From the NCBI GenBank assembly GCA_913775725.1, contig CAJYNG010000011.1, positions 62,001-126,000 of the forward strand: 64,000 nt of DNA, read 5' to 3'. The stretch is from an uncultured Stenotrophomonas sp. Lineage in GTDB: Bacteria; Pseudomonadota; Gammaproteobacteria; Xanthomonadales; Xanthomonadaceae. This document shows positions 8,096 through 16,154 of this stretch, one piece after another. Each line of letters opens with the position of its first letter. Positions within the stretch are counted from its first letter, which is position 1. The position numbers were made by a program, and so were the translations under genes. Below the pieces are notes generated by a model. It was not told the DNA's origin. It searched no databases and worked only from the letters and a program-made list of their open reading frames with translations.

Positions 8096-8479
8096 ATGGA
8101 GGTCGAACAGTTCACGTCGACGCGCCTGAAGGCCATCGAGTTGTTCAAGTCCCAGCCCAAGGGCAGCAAGGACACCGTGAGCCTGGACGCGATCTTCATC
8201 TCGCTGTGCTCGCAGGCCAATGCCCAGGCCGACACCGGCAGCGTCAGGCAGGCGCGGACCGCTGCACGCCCCGGCAACCAGCAGCCGCCCGCACCGTGGT
8301 TCACCGAAACCCTCGCTGCCTTGAAGGGCAAGGGCGAGTCGATCACCGTGGCGCGTTTCCTGATGTTCGCCAACCGCTTCCCGGTCAAGCGCATGGACCA
8401 GGTCAACGCAGCCCGCTGGCTGCGCGACGCGGGCTACATCCCGCGCAAGACCGGCGGCAATCTGGTGTTCGACCTTTGA
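8096..8479 (+). CDS. Phage protein with C-terminal winged-helix character
   Basis: A 127-residue protein. The second half (ESITVARFLMFANRF, then MDQVNAARWLRDAGYIPRK) resembles the winged-helix tails found at the C-terminus of VapE/primase-type phage proteins, followed by a short beta hairpin (TGGNLVFDL). The N-terminal half is helical and of unknown role. The start has AAGAGGAAA as ribosome site. A strong intrinsic terminator follows at 8503, so this is the end of the early transcription unit. DNA binding is an inference from the fold pattern. Confidence 0.65.
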   Translation: MEVEQFTSTRLKAIELFKSQPKGSKDTVSLDAIFISLCSQANAQADTGSVRQARTAARPGNQQPPAPWFTETLAALKGKGESITVARFLMFANRFPVKRMDQVNAARWLRDAGYIPRKTGGNLVFDL

Positions 8480-8502
8480 TCCAGCCCCACCTGCAGTCCT
8501 GA

Positions 8503-8528
8503 AGCCCCGGCATCGTCCGGGGCTTTTT
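8503..8528 (+). terminator. Intrinsic terminator after early phage genes
   Basis: An 8-bp GC stem, AGCCCCGG with CCGGGGCT, loop CATCGT, followed by a T run (TTTTT with the last stem base). It directly follows the gene at 8096-8479 and separates the replication-like genes from the lysis and tail unit. Confidence 0.85.
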
Positions 8529-8532
8529 CGTT

Positions 8533-8718
8533 TCAGGGCCCTCTCGCCTGCATGAGGACAGCCAACGGTGCGTCGTCCTCACCCTGCACCTGCCGCAACC
8601 CCTTGATCTGCTTTTCCTTCCGCCCTGTGAGGACCACGAGTACGAAAGGAGAGGGAAACATCGGTGGCAACAGCCCGCGGTCGCAAAGCACCACACCGTG
8701 CCCTGCTGCACGCCTCAC
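8533..8718 (-). CDS. Possible small hypothetical protein
   Basis: A 61-residue frame on the minus strand with a GTG start and GAGG five bases upstream. The later part (VLVVLTGRKEKQIKGLRQVQ) looks like real protein rather than random translation, and the frame ends by the terminator at 8503. No family is recognised. It is the only candidate gene in the 335 bases between 8480 and 8814 and could equally be spurious. Confidence 0.3.
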   Translation of the reverse strand: MRRAAGHGVVLCDRGLLPPMFPSPFVLVVLTGRKEKQIKGLRQVQGEDDAPLAVLMQARGP

Positions 8719-8763
8719 CCGTCCTCGCGGCGCCGATGAATGTCTTCAGGGCACAAAATCGAA

Positions 8764-8837
8764 AGTAGATGAAAGGTGTTGCCCAGAGAAACGGGATGGC
8801 AACAGTGGAGATCGATGCCACTGACGACACCTTTCAT
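8764..8837. promoter_or_regulatory. Recurrent 18-base element, copy 2, with inverted half-site
   Basis: AGTAGATGAAAGGTGTTG at 8764-8781 is identical to the copy at 6951. An exact inverted copy of its 11-base core, ACACCTTTCAT, lies at 8827-8837, giving an inverted pair about 47 bases apart that spans the start of the Mor-like gene. A second dyad, TGTTGCC with GGCAACA, lies between them. The layout suggests looping or autoregulation of the activator gene. Confidence 0.5.
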
Positions 8838-9264
8838 GAACGCCCTGCCCGACAGCATCCAGACCCTGGCCGAGGTCATCGGCGAATCCGCGGCCCTCAC
8901 GCTGGTGCGTGCATGGCCGCCGACCACCTCCAGCACCACCGGCCGCCACCGCCTCATCGTCTACGTTCCCTCCACCCTGCCCGACCAGCATCGCCTGATC
9001 GATATCCTCGGCTACGACGTCGCCCAGCAGCTGGTCGCGCACTTCGGTGGCGAGCTGCTGTTCCTGGCCTCCTGCTTCGCCGCCGGCGCGCACGAGCGCC
9101 GCGAGCAGATCGCGCGTGCCGTGGCCAGCGGCATGCCGCGCGAACATGTGGCACGTGAGTTCGGTGTCTCGCAGACCACCATCAAGCGCGCCCTGCGCGG
9201 TGCCCGCTCCGCGCCACCGCCGGCGGTCCATCCGGCCCTGCTCAAGGGGTACGCGCGCGCATGA
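8815..9264 (+). CDS. Mor-family transcriptional activator
   Basis: A 149-residue protein with the Mor/C (phage Mu middle and late activator) pattern. An N-terminal dimerisation region (PDSIQTLAEVIGESAALTLV) is followed by the beta strands before DILGYDVAQQLVAHFGGELL, and then a C-terminal HTH (IARAVASGMPREHVAREFGV, with recognition helix SQTTIKRALRG). It is the first gene of the lysis and tail unit and is the obvious candidate to switch it on. Start 8815 has TGGAG four bases away; ATG 8836 has no ribosome site but is possible. The gene after it overlaps by four bases (ATGA). An inverted half-site covers its 5' end, which hints at self-control. Confidence 0.82.
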   Translation: MPLTTPFMNALPDSIQTLAEVIGESAALTLVRAWPPTTSSTTGRHRLIVYVPSTLPDQHRLIDILGYDVAQQLVAHFGGELLFLASCFAAGAHERREQIARAVASGMPREHVAREFGVSQTTIKRALRGARSAPPPAVHPALLKGYARA

Positions 9265-9611
9265 ACGAAAGTGACCTGCTGGCCGGTGTACCGGACTGGG
9301 CCAAGTACCTGGGGGGAACCTCGGGCGTGCTGATCGCTGTATCGCTGTGGCTGCGCCAATGGTTGTCGTCGGCCAAGGTCGACCGTACCGCCGACGAAGC
9401 CACCAGCAACACGCTGCGCACCCTGCAGGAGCAGCTTGCCGCCGAACGCACCCGCGCCGATGGCCTGATGCACGAACGCGAGGCAATGGCGCAGGAGATC
9501 GGCCAGCTGCGCGGCGAGGTCAGCGCCCTGCGCGCACAGATCGTCCAGCAGAGCGTGCAGATAGATGCACTGCTGGCGCTGGTGCGCAAACAGCCGGGAG
9601 CCGCTGCATGA
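9261..9611 (+). CDS. Holin-like membrane protein with coiled coil
   Basis: A 116-residue protein. One hydrophobic segment at about residues 16-33 (YLGGTSGVLIAVSLWLRQWL) is followed by a long heptad-rich helix (about 45-108, e.g. LRTLQEQLAAERTRADGL). Its place directly before the endolysin, with four-base overlaps on both sides, points to the holin slot of a lysis cassette. A single membrane segment plus coiled coil is not a classical holin, so another membrane lysis accessory is possible. Confidence 0.65.
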   Translation: MNESDLLAGVPDWAKYLGGTSGVLIAVSLWLRQWLSSAKVDRTADEATSNTLRTLQEQLAAERTRADGLMHEREAMAQEIGQLRGEVSALRAQIVQQSVQIDALLALVRKQPGAAA

Positions 9612-10093
9612 CCGCCGCCGCAGCCAGTGCCCTCGGCGGCGCCAATGTGGTCGCATTCCTGGACATGCTGGCCGTGTCCGAAGGCACCGACATCCCCAGC
9701 CAGCGCTCGCGTGACCGTGGCTACGACGTGATCGTCGGTGGCCAGCTGTTCAGCGACTACCGCGAGCATCCCCGCGTGCTGGTGTCGCTGCCGCGCTATG
9801 GCATCAAATCCAGCGCCGCCGGTCGCTACCAGTTCCTGCGCAGTACCTGGGATGACCTGCGTGCACGGCTGGGCCTGCCCGACTTCGGCCCGGTTTCGCA
9901 GGATCGCGCAGCGGTCGCGCTGCTCAAGCAGTGCGGGGCCTACGAGCTGATCCGACTGGGACGTTTCGATGCCGCCGTCACCGCGGCCCGGCGCATCTGG
10001 GCGTCGCTGCCCGGCGCCGGCTATGGGCAGAAGGAACATGCGCTGGAAACACTGCGTGCGGCCTACCGCACCGCCGGTGGAGCCCTGCAGTGA
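9608..10093 (+). CDS. Endolysin, lambda R-type lytic transglycosylase
   Basis: A 161-residue protein matching phage lambda R along its length. The segment FLDMLAVSEGTD carries the catalytic Glu; RGYDVIVGGQLFSDYREHPR and SSAAGRYQFLRSTWD follow, then the closing IWASLPGAGYGQKEHALETL. These enzymes cleave murein glycan strands by forming 1,6-anhydro ends. There is no signal peptide, so it needs the upstream holin-like protein for release. In a tailocin cluster its job is to burst the producing cell and release particles. ATG 9608 overlaps the previous stop; the gene ends in an overlap with the GTG of the spanin. Confidence 0.9.
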   Translation: MTAAAASALGGANVVAFLDMLAVSEGTDIPSQRSRDRGYDVIVGGQLFSDYREHPRVLVSLPRYGIKSSAAGRYQFLRSTWDDLRARLGLPDFGPVSQDRAAVALLKQCGAYELIRLGRFDAAVTAARRIWASLPGAGYGQKEHALETLRAAYRTAGGALQ

Positions 10094-10467
10094 CGCCCCT
10101 CGCCCTGCGGTTCCGAATCGGCCTGCTGGTCCTTGCCGGAAGCCACGCAGGCTGCGCCTGGCTGGGGTGGACGCTACGGGACCGCAGCGCAGACCTCGCC
10201 GATGCCAGCGCCCAGGCCACACAGCAGGCATCGCGCGCTGACTCGGTGCAGGCCGCACACCAGCAGAACCTCGCCAATTTCCGTACCGGCGCGCAGGCCG
10301 AATCACAGCGCTTGGCCGCGCAGGCCGAACGCACCCGACAGTTCAACACCCTGCAACAGGACATCGAGACCCATGCCAAGACGCCTGGCCGTGATCGCGG
10401 CGACGCTGATGCTGAGTTCGTGCGCATCTGGCGCGAAGCCAATGCCGGCCGCGCCCTGCCTCGTTGA
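10090..10467 (+). CDS. Rz-like inner-membrane spanin
   Basis: A 125-residue protein starting with GTG at 10090, overlapping the endolysin stop. A single hydrophobic anchor covers about residues 8-28, followed by a long Ala/Gln-rich helical periplasmic part (DASAQATQQASRADSVQAAH) typical of i-spanins. A second frame encoding a lipoprotein begins inside it at 10373, the classical Rz/Rz1 nested arrangement. The pair would bridge inner and outer membranes to complete lysis. Confidence 0.75.
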   Translation: MTPLALRFRIGLLVLAGSHAGCAWLGWTLRDRSADLADASAQATQQASRADSVQAAHQQNLANFRTGAQAESQRLAAQAERTRQFNTLQQDIETHAKTPGRDRGDADAEFVRIWREANAGRALPR

Positions 10468-10720
10468 TCTCAGCATCGCCCCGGCGCAGTTGCGTGCGCC
10501 GGACGAACTGCCGGACCTGCAGGCTGCCACTGATGATGCACTGCTGCGCAATCACGTTGCGGTCGCTCGGCAGTACCACGCGCTGGCCGATCAACTGCGA
10601 GCGCTGCTGTGCAGCCTCGGCAGTCAGCGCGGCATCACCCTCAACGGCGCGGTTCCGGTAACGCCTCCAGGCTGCGGCGTCGCCGCCGGCAACAACCACG
10701 GCGCCGCGCCGGCCTTCTGA
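10373..10720 (+). CDS. Rz1-like outer-membrane lipoprotein spanin
   Basis: A 115-residue protein read in a different frame, with its first 95 bases inside the Rz-like gene. The signal MPRRLAVIAATLMLSSCASG has a clear lipobox (L-S-S-C), so the mature protein begins at Cys17. At 115 residues it is longer than lambda Rz1, as in many P2-type LysC proteins. It partners the upstream i-spanin. The 116 bases after it hold no gene and may contain the promoter of the tail genes. Confidence 0.75.
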   Translation: MPRRLAVIAATLMLSSCASGAKPMPAAPCLVDLSIAPAQLRAPDELPDLQAATDDALLRNHVAVARQYHALADQLRALLCSLGSQRGITLNGAVPVTPPGCGVAAGNNHGAAPAF

Positions 10721-10836
10721 TTCCGCCGCGGGCGGCCACGCCTGCAATGCCATGCCGCTCCGGTGATGGCAACACTGGCTGCAGACCGTGCGTGCCACAC
10801 AGCCACGTCCTTCCACCATTCACTACATGAACTGAT

Positions 10837-11391
10837 ATGGCGACCGACTCCCCCTCTCCGACGCTCGACACACTGCACGGCGCCATCGAAACCGCTATCC
10901 GCGCACGTTTTCCGGACTTCGCAACCGTCGAGTTCTATCGCGAGGCCAGCACCGAAGGCTTGACCACACCGGCCTGCCTGCTGGCACTGACCCGCTGTGA
11001 CCGCAGCCGGGAAGGCAATGACGGCAGCGGACTGCTGCAGGCGGTACTGCGTTTCGAGGCACGCATCGTCGTGGCGGCCGGTAGCACCGCCGGCGCGCTG
11101 CAACTGCGCAATGCCGCGATTGCACTGGCCACCTGGCTGCACCAGCTCGGCCGCTTCCACGGTGCCTCCAGCGGTGCGATCGACGTGATCGCTGCCCTGC
11201 CCGAAGACACCGCAACCGCACAGCCCGGCCTGCGCAGCTGGGTCGTCGAATGGTCGCTGCCAGTCGCGCTGGGCGACAACGCCTGGGACGATGAAGGAGG
11301 CCTAGTGCCGCAGGCGTCCTACAGCTTCGCGCCAGAGATCGGCCGTGCCCATGTGACGCGCTACCAGCCCCTGCCGGAGCGCACGCCATGA
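10837..11391 (+). CDS. Tail terminator/completion-like phage protein
   Basis: A 184-residue protein. It begins with a short helix (TLDTLHGAIETAIRARFP) and then alternating strands and helices. It contains RFEARIVVAAGSTAGALQLR and ends with a W-V-V-E-W-S-L-P-V strand. The pattern resembles DUF1834/gp37-type phage proteins, which cap contractile tails. It occupies the position of P2 genes R and S, just before gene V, with a four-base overlap to V. The family call is tentative; the place in the operon makes a tail-end role likely. Confidence 0.6.
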   Translation: MATDSPSPTLDTLHGAIETAIRARFPDFATVEFYREASTEGLTTPACLLALTRCDRSREGNDGSGLLQAVLRFEARIVVAAGSTAGALQLRNAAIALATWLHQLGRFHGASSGAIDVIAALPEDTATAQPGLRSWVVEWSLPVALGDNAWDDEGGLVPQASYSFAPEIGRAHVTRYQPLPERTP

Positions 11392-11978
11392 GCGTCGAAC
11401 ACGCACGTCTGATCGGCAACCTGCTGATGATCGGTGTGGTGCGCGAGCTGGACGAAGCGGGTGGCCGCGTGCGTGTGGATGCCGATGGCATGCTTACCGA
11501 TTGGATCCCCTGGCTGGAACGCCGGGCCGGACCCGGCGTGCGCAGCTGGTGTGCCCCCGAGCCAGGCGAGCAGGTAGTACTCGCCTGTCCCTATGGCGAC
11601 CCCGGCCAGGCACTCGTACTCGGCAGCCTGTACCAGGACCGGTTCCCGGCGCCCGCCGACTCGCGACTGCGGCACCGCACCGAGTTCGCCGACGGCAGCA
11701 TCGTCGAATACGACCAGGAAACCGGCGCGCTCAACGTCCATGTTGGCGGCGGCAAGGTCATCGTCACCTGCGCGAATGCACAGGTGATCGCCAGCGAATC
11801 GATCGTGCTCGATACGCCCTCGATCAAGGCGACCGGCGATCTGGATGTCAGCGGCGCAATCAGCGCTGGCAAGGACATCAGTACACCCGGCGAGATCAAG
11901 GCCGGTGCCATCGGGCTGAAGGCACACAAGCACACCGCACAGGGGCCGACCGCCCCGACCACGCCGGCGCAGGCCTGA
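11388..11978 (+). CDS. V: Baseplate spike protein V
   Basis: A 196-residue protein. The N-terminal OB-fold region includes WLERRAGPGVRSWCAPEPGE and VVLACPYGDPGQALVLGSLY, the signature of gpV/phage baseplate assembly protein V. A repetitive beta-helical spike follows (IVEYDQETGALNVHVGGGK onward), ending near a metal-binding apex HKH (KAHKHTAQG). The trimer forms the membrane-piercing tip of the contractile tail. The start overlaps the previous gene by four bases. Confidence 0.92.
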   Translation: MSVEHARLIGNLLMIGVVRELDEAGGRVRVDADGMLTDWIPWLERRAGPGVRSWCAPEPGEQVVLACPYGDPGQALVLGSLYQDRFPAPADSRLRHRTEFADGSIVEYDQETGALNVHVGGGKVIVTCANAQVIASESIVLDTPSIKATGDLDVSGAISAGKDISTPGEIKAGAIGLKAHKHTAQGPTAPTTPAQA

Positions 11979-12030
11979 CCGGCCACGCCTGCAATGCCCT
12001 GAAGAAACGCACTCCACGACGATAGAGGCC

Positions 12031-12369
12031 ATGCGAGGAATCGACGCCAACACCGGCAAATCACTGGATGGGCTCGCCCATCTGCACCAGTCCGTGCGTG
12101 ACATTCTCACCACGCCCCTCGGCTCCCGCGTACTGCGCCGCGAATACGGCTCACGCGTGTTCGAACTGATCGATGCGCCGACCAACCGCTCGCTGCGCAT
12201 GGACCTGATCGCGGCCACCGTCGACGCACTCGCGCGATGGGAACCGCGTCTCCACGTCGAGAACGTCGACGTCTCCCTCCCCGCCCCCGGCGTGATGATC
12301 CTGGCAGTGACCGGAATCCACCTGCCCGACGGCGAGGCCATCACCATCGAAGGAATCGAGGTTCGCTAA
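12031..12369 (+). CDS. W: Baseplate wedge protein W (gp25-like)
   Basis: A 112-residue protein of the GPW/gp25 family. The block IRDILTTPLGSRVLRREYGS (here VRDILTTPLGSR) is the hallmark; it ends with strands around VMILAVTGIHLPDG. It builds the inner baseplate ring and starts sheath assembly. The gene lies between V and J exactly as in P2. J begins three bases after its stop. Confidence 0.93.
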   Translation: MRGIDANTGKSLDGLAHLHQSVRDILTTPLGSRVLRREYGSRVFELIDAPTNRSLRMDLIAATVDALARWEPRLHVENVDVSLPAPGVMILAVTGIHLPDGEAITIEGIEVR

Positions 12370-12371
12370 CC

Positions 12372-13268
12372 GTGGCATCCGGCTCGTTCACCAGTGTCAA
12401 TCTCTCCCAGCTGCCTGCACCGGCGGTCATCGAAGTGCTCGATTTCGAAGCCATGTTCGATGAGTCGCTGACCGCGCTTCAGGCCCTGGATCCCACCTTC
12501 GACGCGTTGTTGCCGTCGGACCCGGCCTTCAAGATCCTCGAGGTCTGCACCTACCTGCGCCTGCTCGATCGCCAGCGTGTCAACGACGCCGCGCGTGGCG
12601 TGATGCTGGCTTATGCCGGTGGCAGCGACCTGGACCACCTCGCCGCGATTTTTGGCGTCGTCCGCCAGGTGCTCGACCTGGGCAAACCGCAGGAGGGCAT
12701 TCCTCCTCGATATGAAAGCGATGAGGACTTCCGCCGCCGCATCCAGCTGAGCCCGGAAGGCTTCAGCGTGGCAGGGCCGGAAGGTGCCTATGTATTCCAT
12801 GCGCTGAGCGCGGACCCGCGCGTGCTCGACGCCAGTGCGACCAGTCCAGTACCTGGCGAAGTGGTGGTCTCGGTGCTGTCGCGCGAAGCGGATGGAACCG
12901 CCACCCAGGGCCTGCTCGACATCGTCGAGGCGAAGCTGAGCGCGGATGACGTGCGACCGCTGACCGATCACGTCGTGGTGAAATCCGCTGCCATCGTCAA
13001 CTACTCGGTTGACGCCGCACTTTTCACCTTTGCCGGCCCGGATTCGCAGGTGGTGCTGGCCGAAGCGCGCACCCGCCTTGACCGCTACATCAGCGAATCG
13101 CATCGGCTCGGCCGTGACGTCACCCGTTCGGGACTGTTCGCCGCACTGCATGCCGAGGGCGTGCAGCGCGTGGAGATCACCAGCCCGGCAAGGGACATCG
13201 TGGTCGATCGCACCCAGGCCACGCATTGCACCAGCATCACGCTGACCCATGGCGGCAATGATGAGTGA
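12372..13268 (+). CDS. J: Baseplate protein J
   Basis: A 298-residue protein with the gpJ pattern: an N-terminal helical part (LEVCTYLRLLDRQRVNDAAR), then Y-A-G-G-S-D-L-D-H-L-A, followed by E-S-D-E-D-F-R-R-R-I-Q-L and the P-G-E-V-V-V-S-V-L-S-R strand motif. The start is GTG 12372, three bases after W. It forms the outer wedge of the baseplate with I. The last eight bases overlap the start of I. Confidence 0.92.
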   Translation: MASGSFTSVNLSQLPAPAVIEVLDFEAMFDESLTALQALDPTFDALLPSDPAFKILEVCTYLRLLDRQRVNDAARGVMLAYAGGSDLDHLAAIFGVVRQVLDLGKPQEGIPPRYESDEDFRRRIQLSPEGFSVAGPEGAYVFHALSADPRVLDASATSPVPGEVVVSVLSREADGTATQGLLDIVEAKLSADDVRPLTDHVVVKSAAIVNYSVDAALFTFAGPDSQVVLAEARTRLDRYISESHRLGRDVTRSGLFAALHAEGVQRVEITSPARDIVVDRTQATHCTSITLTHGGNDE

Positions 13269-14040
13269 CGCTACCACCCGCATGATCGGCGCGCGTCTGC
13301 GCGGTGCCATCGATGGGCAAAACCGCACCTTCCGTCACCCAGGTGGTGCACTGGCGACCTTGCAGGCGGTGTACCGCACCGATGCGCACGGGCGGCAGCC
13401 ACTGCAGGGGGTCGTCATCGAGGGCAGCATGGTCGCCCTGGCCACTGCACCGGCGCCCGGCGAGGTCATCGATGGTGACGCCCGGGTGGTGGTGCCCTCG
13501 GCGGCGAACCTGCTTCCCGCCAACGCCACCCACGCCGAGCGCGCGCTTGCCCGCGCCATCGTTGCTCGTCCGTTGCCGGTGGACATCACCGCGCTGTGGG
13601 ATGCCGACCGCTGTCCGACCGCACTGCTGCCCTGGCTTGCCTGGGCACTGTCGGTGGACGAATGGAAAGCCTACTGGCCCGAAGCCGTGAAGCGCGCCCG
13701 GGTGCGTACGGCCATCGCCATCCAGCGACGCAAGGGCACCGCCGGCAGCGTGCGTGACGTGGTAGCCGCCTTCGGTGGCTCGGTGCTGATCCGCGAGTGG
13801 TGGCAGCTGCAGCCCAAGGGCGCACCGCACACCTTCGAAGCCGTAATGACCATCGCCAACCAGGGTGGCCAAGCCGCAACGGCCATGTTCGTCGAGGACG
13901 TCATCGGCGAGATCAGCCGGACCAAGCCGGTGCGATCGCACTTCACCTTCACCCAGGGCATGCAGGCCGACGCCGCCATCGGCGCACTTGCAGCCGCCTA
14001 CGCCACGGCCTTCCGCCGCCTTCAACTGATCGGAGAGTAA
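13261..14040 (+). CDS. I: Tail protein I with extra N-terminal domain
   Basis: A 259-residue protein. From about residue 83 it is a normal P2 gpI: LLPANATHAERAL, then LPWLAWALSVDEW, and KGTAGSVRDVVAAFGG. The first 80 residues (IDGQNRTFRHPGGALATLQA onward) are an additional mostly beta segment that ordinary gpI lacks. It may be a fibre-docking or adaptor module. ATG 13261 is chosen, with in-frame ATG codons at 13249 and 13258 as alternatives. It overlaps J and precedes the tail fibre by seven bases. Confidence 0.88.
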   Translation: MSDATTRMIGARLRGAIDGQNRTFRHPGGALATLQAVYRTDAHGRQPLQGVVIEGSMVALATAPAPGEVIDGDARVVVPSAANLLPANATHAERALARAIVARPLPVDITALWDADRCPTALLPWLAWALSVDEWKAYWPEAVKRARVRTAIAIQRRKGTAGSVRDVVAAFGGSVLIREWWQLQPKGAPHTFEAVMTIANQGGQAATAMFVEDVIGEISRTKPVRSHFTFTQGMQADAAIGALAAAYATAFRRLQLIGE

Positions 14041-14047
14041 CCCCCGC

Positions 14048-16153
14048 ATGCGCTTGAAAATCACCGATGCCGGCTTCGCCAAGCTGGTCAATCCGCCGAA
14101 CACCGGCACCAATGCCGTCCTGGTGACCCAGATCGGCCTGACCTCGACCGCCTTCGTGCCTTCGGCGGGGCTCACCGCACTGCCCGGCGAAATCAAGCGC
14201 GTGGCCACGTTCGGCGGCCAGGCCGTGGGTGATGACACCGTGCACGTCACCATCCGCGACGACAGCGCCACCTCTTACACGCTACGCGGGTTCGGCCTGT
14301 ACCTGGCTGACGGCACCCTGTTCGCCAGCTACGGCCAGGCCGATCCGATCATGGAGAAGTCGGCCGCATCGATGCTGCTGCTGGCCACCGACACACGCTT
14401 CAGCGGGATCGACACGACGCAGATCCAGTTCGGCGATGCCGGCTTCCTCTATCCACCGGCCACCACCGAGATCGTCGGCGTGGTCGAGCTGGCCACCAGC
14501 ACCGAAGCCGAAGATGCGACCGACAGCCAGCGCGCGGTTACCCCGCGCGGCCTGCGCGCCTACACCGACAAGCGTTTCGGCGCCAGCGCCCCGACCGCGC
14601 TGGCGAAGACGCTGCTGTCTGCGGCAAACACCAACGCGGCGCGCACGGCGCTGGAGCTGAAGAGTGCTGCGCTGAAGGACACCGGGCATGGCAACGGCCT
14701 GGACGCCGACACCCTGGACGGCAAGCACGCCTCCGAGTTCGCCCTGGCCGGTGACTTCGCTACCGTGGGCCACAAGCATGTGATTGCTGATGTGACCGGG
14801 CTGCAGCCGGCACTGGATGGCAAGGCATCCAGGGGCGGCAACACGTACACCGACCAGCAGTTCATCAGCGGCACGTATCCCTTGATGGGCTTCGGTGCCG
14901 CCGGCGCCGAGCAGTCCTTCATTGGCGGCTGGGGTAATTCCAGCCTGTGGCGCGTATGGAGCGCGGACCGCAGTGCCAGTAGTGAGATCACCATCAAGCA
15001 TGGCGACACGCCGCGCTGGAACGGCTCTGTGATGTGGCATGCCGGGAACTTCGCGCCCGACACGAAGATGGACAAGACCGGCGGCACCTTCAGTGGCACC
15101 GTCACTATTTCCAACAACTCCCTGCGCCTGTCCGGCTGGGGCAGTACCGCGACCGATGGTGTCGTCTACTTCGGCACGGGTGACAGTTATCTCTTCAAGT
15201 CCGGATCCACGTTCACTTTCCGCAATCTGGAAGGGGCGTACACGGCTACGCTCAATGCAGGCGGAACTGTCTGGACCAGCGGCAATTTCGATCCAAGCAA
15301 GAAGCTCAGTATCACCGGCGGAGACCTGACCGGTCCGCTTCGGATGCGAGGCAACGCCGCAGGTCGTATCGCGCTCTATGACGACAACCTGGATGTCGCC
15401 AACCTCGAGATCGGTGCCGGTCTCAACACCGGCACCGACCGCAATGGCTTTCTGGTCAACCGAAATGCGAACGGCTCGCTTGCACTGCTTGGAGGCAACG
15501 GAAAAGTCAAGGTAACCGTGGATGGCGGCGTCGGGTACACCGTACTTTCCTCCCCACCGCTCGGAACCGGATTGTGGAACGCCCAGACCGCCCTGCACTG
15601 CGTGATTCCACACGGCGGCAATGCAGACGGCATGAAGGCAACGCTGCTACGGACCGTAAGTGGTGCAAATGGCTGGTCCTCCGCGCGGTGGCGTCTGTAC
15701 CGTGAGGTCGACGCTACGACGCAGGGCTACATCGACTTCCACGGTGACAGCACCGACGGTGACCGGGTCTTCACGTTCGGGGGTTATGGGCAGTCATTCT
15801 GGCTTTCGAAGACAGGTGTCGTGGAAGCTCCCGCGGGATTCAACCGTCCTTCGTCGCGCAAGCTGAAGTCGGACCATCCGCTGACACCCCTGAGCTACGG
15901 CCTGGCGGAAATCGAAAAGATTGAAACCTATGTCGGCCAGTACAACTCGGATTTCGTGAACGATGAGCGTCGCCGACTCTTCATGATTGCAGAGCAGCTC
16001 TCCGAAATCGTACCCGAAGCAGTCTTCGAGAATGCCGTCGACTACCGCGGTGAGAAAGTGCCGTCGATCCAGGAGTCGCAGCTGATTCCTGTCTTGGTTC
16101 GCGCCATCCAGGAACTGGCTGCGGAGATCAGGTCGCTAAAGGGAGGGAACTGA
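14048..16153 (+). CDS. Tail fibre with C-terminal S74 intramolecular chaperone domain
   Basis: A 701-residue receptor-binding fibre. The N-terminal about 150 residues (MRLKITDAGFAKLVNP onward) form the baseplate-attachment part common to P2-type fibres. The middle is repetitive, with DTLDGKHASEFA and two copies of the V/M-W-x-(A/S)-G-N-F motif. The C-terminal 100 residues (SRKLKSDHPLTPLSYGLAEI, then IAEQLSEIVPEAV) match the peptidase S74 intramolecular chaperone, which helps the trimer fold and then cuts itself off. That would explain the lack of a separate Tfa/gpG chaperone. From about 15100 base use is less GC-rich than in the neighbours, a usual sign of exchange at host-range regions. This protein should set the killing spectrum. 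Confidence 0.88.
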   Translation: MRLKITDAGFAKLVNPPNTGTNAVLVTQIGLTSTAFVPSAGLTALPGEIKRVATFGGQAVGDDTVHVTIRDDSATSYTLRGFGLYLADGTLFASYGQADPIMEKSAASMLLLATDTRFSGIDTTQIQFGDAGFLYPPATTEIVGVVELATSTEAEDATDSQRAVTPRGLRAYTDKRFGASAPTALAKTLLSAANTNAARTALELKSAALKDTGHGNGLDADTLDGKHASEFALAGDFATVGHKHVIADVTGLQPALDGKASRGGNTYTDQQFISGTYPLMGFGAAGAEQSFIGGWGNSSLWRVWSADRSASSEITIKHGDTPRWNGSVMWHAGNFAPDTKMDKTGGTFSGTVTISNNSLRLSGWGSTATDGVVYFGTGDSYLFKSGSTFTFRNLEGAYTATLNAGGTVWTSGNFDPSKKLSITGGDLTGPLRMRGNAAGRIALYDDNLDVANLEIGAGLNTGTDRNGFLVNRNANGSLALLGGNGKVKVTVDGGVGYTVLSSPPLGTGLWNAQTALHCVIPHGGNADGMKATLLRTVSGANGWSSARWRLYREVDATTQGYIDFHGDSTDGDRVFTFGGYGQSFWLSKTGVVEAPAGFNRPSSRKLKSDHPLTPLSYGLAEIEKIETYVGQYNSDFVNDERRRLFMIAEQLSEIVPEAVFENAVDYRGEKVPSIQESQLIPVLVRAIQELAAEIRSLKGGN

Positions 16154-16154
16154 C

